A stretch of DNA of 64,000 bases from Micromonospora echinospora (lineage in GTDB: Bacteria > Actinomycetota > Actinomycetes > Mycobacteriales > Micromonosporaceae): assembly GCF_014203425.1 (NCBI RefSeq), contig NZ_JACHJC010000001.1, positions 4,862,001 through 4,926,000 on the forward strand, given 5' to 3'. A program made the translations under genes and the position numbers. The notes beneath the pieces were generated by a model. It saw nothing but the letters and a program-made list of their open reading frames with translations. It was not told the DNA's origin and did not search any database. Shown in pieces: positions 61,089 through 64,000 of the stretch (its first letter is position 1; every line of letters begins with the position of its first letter).

Positions 61089-62445
61089 CGGTCCGGCCGG
61101 GCGGGGCGCGGTGCTCCTGGTCACCCCGCCGCCGACCCCCAACGGTCCGCTGCACCTGGGGCACCTCAGCGGCCCGTACGTCGCCGGGGACGTCGCGGCC
61201 CGCGCGTTGCGCGCCGCCGGCCGCCGGGTGGTGACCCAGTGCGGGCTGGACGCCCACCAGAACTACGTGCTCGCCCGGGCGGAGGCACACGGCGAGACGC
61301 CCGCCGACACCGTTGCCCGCTACGGGTCGCTGATCCACACCGCGTTGCGCGCCGCGCGCATCCGGTACGACGTGATGGCCGACCCGCTGGCCGACGAGAC
61401 GTACCGCCGGGCGGTGGCCGGCCTGCTCACCGAACTGGTCGCGGCGAAGGTGGTCGAGGTCGCCCCGGTGTCGCTGCGTGCCTGCGCGGCCTGCCGGCGG
61501 ACCCTGCACCACGTCCGGGTCGCCGGGCGCTGCCCGGCCTGCGGGGCCGGCGCGAACGGCGGCACCTGCGAGGGGTGCGGCGGCTTCTGCACCGCCGCGA
61601 ACCTGGTCGACGCGCGGTCGACCTGCTGCGACGCGCCACCGGAGCCGGTCACCCACACGGTGCCGGTGCTGCGGCTGGACGAGCACCGGGGACGGCTCGC
61701 CGAGTTCTGGTCAGGGGCGGTGCTGCCGCCAAGGCTGCGCCGGCTCGTCGCGTCGTACCTGGACGGCGGGCTGCCGGAGGTGCCGCTGGCGTACCCGACG
61801 GACTGGGGCATCGAGTGGGACGACGGCCTGCGCATCGACGTCTGGGCGGAGATGGCCCTTGCCAACCTGCTGCTGCCCGCCCGCCACCTGCGGCCGGACG
61901 CGGAGACGCTGGCCGGGTACCTCGACGCGTGGCAGGACGTGGACGAGCAGTGGATTTTCCTCGGGGTGGACAACGCCTTCTACTACGCGCTGCTCATCCC
62001 GGCCCTGCACCTGGCCGCCGGGCTGCCGGACCGGCCGACCGGCCTGGTCGTCAACGAGTTCTACCGGCTCACCGGCGCGAAGTTCTCCACCAGCCGTGGG
62101 CACGCGATCTGGGCGCACGAGCTCCTGTCCGGCGAGGACCCGGCAGTGGTCCGGGCGTTCCTGAGCTGGGACCGGCCGGACAGCTACGAGTCCGACTTCC
62201 GGCCGGAGGTGTACGAGGCGTTCAAGGCGCGGTACGCGGCGGCCCTCGCCGGCGCCGTACCCGGCCTGGACGGTGTGCTCGCCGACGTCGAGCTGACCCG
62301 GGGCGAGCAGGCGCTGCGCCTGGCGCACTTCGACCCGGCCACTGCCGTCCGGGCGGCGCTGGCCGCGTACCCCGGTGACCCGGACCGGGCGGCCCGCCTG
62401 CTCGGCGTCGTCGGCGGCGCGGAACCGGCGGCCTCCGATGGGTGA
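61066..62445 (+). CDS. Methionyl-tRNA-synthetase-like amino-acid ligase
   Basis: This 459-residue class I synthetase homologue has the HIGH-like motif PLHLGHLSG (HLGH at 30-33) and a zinc-knuckle insert with cysteines near 140, 143, 156, 159, 168, 171 and 175. The KMSKS loop is degenerate: GAKFSTSRGH (KFSTS at 339-343), losing the second Lys. The anticodon-binding end is much shorter than in true MetRS. It likely activates an amino acid for ester transfer to N6-hydroxylysine. GTG 61066 is assigned; GTG 61081 is an alternative. Confidence 0.88.
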   Translation: MTGPTVVDGPAGRGAVLLVTPPPTPNGPLHLGHLSGPYVAGDVAARALRAAGRRVVTQCGLDAHQNYVLARAEAHGETPADTVARYGSLIHTALRAARIRYDVMADPLADETYRRAVAGLLTELVAAKVVEVAPVSLRACAACRRTLHHVRVAGRCPACGAGANGGTCEGCGGFCTAANLVDARSTCCDAPPEPVTHTVPVLRLDEHRGRLAEFWSGAVLPPRLRRLVASYLDGGLPEVPLAYPTDWGIEWDDGLRIDVWAEMALANLLLPARHLRPDAETLAGYLDAWQDVDEQWIFLGVDNAFYYALLIPALHLAAGLPDRPTGLVVNEFYRLTGAKFSTSRGHAIWAHELLSGEDPAVVRAFLSWDRPDSYESDFRPEVYEAFKARYAAALAGAVPGLDGVLADVELTRGEQALRLAHFDPATAVRAALAAYPGDPDRAARLLGVVGGAEPAASDG

Positions 62446-63466
62446 ACCCCGGGTGCTCGTCGTCGGCGCCGGCCTCGCCGGCGTCCTGCTCGCCCGGCGG
62501 CTGCGGGACGCGGGCGCCGAGGCGGTGCTGATCGGCCCGCACGGCGGCGGCCCGGGCGGCCGGCACGCCGACGCCACCGCCGCCTCCGGCGGGCTGGTAC
62601 GCGCCTTCGAGCCCGATCCGGTCGCCCGGTCCCTGGCCACCGAGAGCCTCGCCGAACTGCTGGACGAACCGGCCCTCGCCACGGCCGCCGGGTGGCGGGC
62701 CACCGGATCGCTCTACCTGCTCGACGCCGGGGCGGCGGCCGGGGCGGCCGGGGCCGAGGTGCTGACCCGCGACGAGGTCGCCCGGCGGTTCGGCTTCGAC
62801 CGGCTGCCGGACGGCACGGTGGCGGTCTGGGAGCCCGGGGCCGGCTACCTCGACCCGGACCGGTTGCGCCGCAGCGTCCTGCGGGGCCTGGACGGGATCG
62901 AGACCACGCCGGTGGCCCGCCTCGGCGACGGCGCGGTCGAGCTGCGCGACGGCCGCCGGCTCACCGGCGACCTCGTCGTCGTGGCGGCCGGGGCCTGGAC
63001 GCCGGGCCTGCTCCGCGCCGCCGGGCTGCCGACCACGCTGCGCACCAAGCACATCCAGTACGCCCACCTCCGCAGCGGCCGGGCCGACCTGCCGTGTTTC
63101 GTCGACGAGACGAGCGGCCTGTACGGGCGGCCCGCCGGTCCGGGGCGCGTCCTTCTCGGGCTGCCCAGCGACTGCTGGGACGTCGACCCGCCGGCGCCCG
63201 GGCCGGACACCGGGCTGGCGGCGCGGGTCCTCGCGGTCGCCGCACGGCGGCTGCCCGGCCTGGACCCGCGCCCGGACGGCCCGCCGGTCAGCGCCGCCGA
63301 CTGCTACAGCGACCCGCCCGGCCTGGCCCTGCGCGCCGTGGCCGGCACCGTGCACACCTTCACCGGCGGCAGCGGCGGCGCCGCCAAGACCGTCCTGGCC
63401 GCCAGCCGGCTCGCCGCCACCGCCCTGCTGAACTCCCGATCCGCGATCCGTGTCCCGCACGGCTAG
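62438..63466 (+). CDS. FAD-dependent DAO-type oxidase
   Basis: This 342-residue protein has the FAD motif VLVVGAGLAGVLLARRL and the overall form of D-amino-acid/glycine oxidases (DLVVVAAGAWTPGLL). The ATG at 62438 overlaps the MetRS-like stop (8 nt). In s56-p1 and triacsin pathways the homologous FAD enzyme (Spb39, Tri27) cleaves the lysine part from the N-N-linked conjugate and frees the hydrazino acid. The position here supports that function by analogy. Confidence 0.86.
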   Translation: MGEPRVLVVGAGLAGVLLARRLRDAGAEAVLIGPHGGGPGGRHADATAASGGLVRAFEPDPVARSLATESLAELLDEPALATAAGWRATGSLYLLDAGAAAGAAGAEVLTRDEVARRFGFDRLPDGTVAVWEPGAGYLDPDRLRRSVLRGLDGIETTPVARLGDGAVELRDGRRLTGDLVVVAAGAWTPGLLRAAGLPTTLRTKHIQYAHLRSGRADLPCFVDETSGLYGRPAGPGRVLLGLPSDCWDVDPPAPGPDTGLAARVLAVAARRLPGLDPRPDGPPVSAADCYSDPPGLALRAVAGTVHTFTGGSGGAAKTVLAASRLAATALLNSRSAIRVPHG

Positions 63467-63482
63467 ACACAGAGGCAGACTG

Positions 63483-64000
63483 ATGACGCAGACCTATCAC
63501 ACAGTGGGAATCGGCGCGGGGCCGGCGAACCTGAGCCTCGCCGCGATGTACGACGCGCTCGCGCCGCACGACATCGCGCTGTTCGAGGCGCGGGACCAGC
63601 CGGGCTGGCACGACGGGATGCTGCACAGCGGCGTACGCATGCAGACCGGCTGGGTCAAGGACCTGGTCTCGCTCTACGACCCGACGCACCCGCTGTCGTT
63701 CCTCAACTACCTGGTCACCACCGGCCGGGTCTACGCCCTGCTGGGCGCCGGCTTCGACACCATCCCCCGGATCGAGTACCAGCAGTACCTGGTGTGGGCG
63801 GCGGAACAGTTGCCGCGCATCACCTACGGCACCCGCGTCGACCGGGTCGAGTTCGACGGCGCGATCGTCAGCCGCAGCGGCGGCGCGGAGGTCGCCCGCT
63901 CCCAGCACCTGGTGCTCGGCAGCGGGACCGTCGCTTTCGTACCGGACTTCCTGGACGCCCTGGATCCCCGGCACCTGTTCGTCGCCGACGAGCTGAACCG
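63483..64000 (+). CDS. L-lysine N6-monooxygenase (IucD/Spb38-like), 3' end cut by window
   Basis: The first 172 residues show HTVGIGAGPANLSLAAMYDAL (FAD site), then LFEARDQPGWHDGMLHSGVRMQ and VSLYDPTHPLSFLNYLV, the N-hydroxylating monooxygenase pattern of lysine N6-hydroxylases rather than ornithine ones. It starts 17 nt after the oxidase gene. In siderophore pathways it makes hydroxamates, but with the cupin, MetRS-like and DAO genes it is expected to supply N6-hydroxylysine for hydrazine formation. Confidence 0.9.
   Translation, partial: MTQTYHTVGIGAGPANLSLAAMYDALAPHDIALFEARDQPGWHDGMLHSGVRMQTGWVKDLVSLYDPTHPLSFLNYLVTTGRVYALLGAGFDTIPRIEYQQYLVWAAEQLPRITYGTRVDRVEFDGAIVSRSGGAEVARSQHLVLGSGTVAFVPDFLDALDPRHLFVADELN

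Noticed and set aside
61066..62445. Considered as a housekeeping methionyl-tRNA synthetase
   Set aside because: The KMSKS loop is degenerate (KFSTS), the anticodon-binding domain is mostly missing and the neighbours are a cupin, an amine oxidase and a lysine hydroxylase.
63483..64000. Considered as evidence for a simple hydroxamate siderophore cluster
   Set aside because: A lysine N6-hydroxylase alone would fit, but no acyltransferase or NIS synthetase is present and the MetRS-like and cupin genes match N-N-forming systems better. The possibility remains open until the flanking sequence is seen.
1..64000. Search for CRISPR arrays, tRNA or rRNA genes, transposases and integrases
   Set aside because: I saw no regularly spaced direct-repeat array of CRISPR type, no tRNA-like cloverleaf, no rRNA sequence, and no transposase or integrase motif. 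The three-copy hairpin repeat at 28928 is too short and few to be a CRISPR.

Overview
The window is very GC-rich actinobacterial DNA with strong third-position GC, many GTG/TTG starts, IdeR-type iron boxes, an XRE/NB-ARC regulator, and tightly overlapping ATGA/GTGA operons. This fits a Micromonosporaceae genome (Micromonospora-like). That assignment is inferred from style and gene content; no rRNA, tRNA, insertion sequence or CRISPR was seen. Layout: (1) 1-19.5 kb, a specialised-metabolite cluster. A leftward operon with 4-nt overlaps encodes a GGPP-type prenyl diphosphate synthase, a UbiA prenyltransferase, a squalene-hopene-cyclase-like protein, a PHBH/UbiH-type FAD monooxygenase and a HisC-like aminotransferase cut by the window edge. 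Around it lie an O-methyltransferase, a TfdA-like dioxygenase, three P450s, a family 1 glycosyltransferase, a free-standing NRPS condensation domain, an Sfp-type phosphopantetheinyl transferase, two discrete acyl carrier proteins, a family 2 glycosyltransferase, a FabF-type ketosynthase and a PaaX-like regulator. Together they suggest a glycosylated, acylated (mero)terpenoid, but no product can be named. (2) 19.5-24.7 kb, stand-alone units: a secreted esterase with a CBM2, an ArsR/AHSA1 pair with two perfect palindromic operators, and a FtsX-type ABC exporter with its TetR regulator. (3) 25-52 kb, a large two-armed catabolic island. The rightward arm (25.1-43.1 kb) has an old-yellow-enzyme flavoprotein, a methyltransferase, two small proteins, a taurine/nitrate-type ABC importer, an SDR, M20-like and alpha/beta-hydrolase-like proteins, OsmC, an EamA exporter, an IclR regulator, a CaiB/BaiF CoA-transferase, a PF04199 cyclase, MmgE/PrpD, a hydantoinase-like amidohydrolase and a CitE-like lyase. 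The leftward arm (43.3-50.5 kb) has an Fbp-type ABC importer, a creatininase-family amidohydrolase, an argininosuccinate-lyase-family enzyme and a ROK kinase, with a ROK repressor upstream. The arms converge on a 19-bp-arm terminator. The substrate is unknown; a nitrogenous, carboxylated compound is my best guess. (4) 52-59.5 kb: a secreted PIG-L deacetylase with a CBM9-like domain, a VanZ protein, a MarR/membrane-protein pair, and iron-box-associated DUF1540 and DUF2470 genes, then a flavin-reductase-like protein. (5) 59.5-64 kb, the most exciting locus. An XRE/NB-ARC regulator is divergent from an operon of a cupin, a methionyl-tRNA-synthetase-like protein, a FAD-dependent DAO-type oxidase and a lysine N6-hydroxylase (truncated by the window end). 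This matches the hydrazine-forming (N-N bond) machinery known from s56-p1 (Spb38-40) and triacsin (Tri26-28) biosynthesis. Here, however, the cupin and the MetRS-like domain are separate overlapping genes instead of one fusion.
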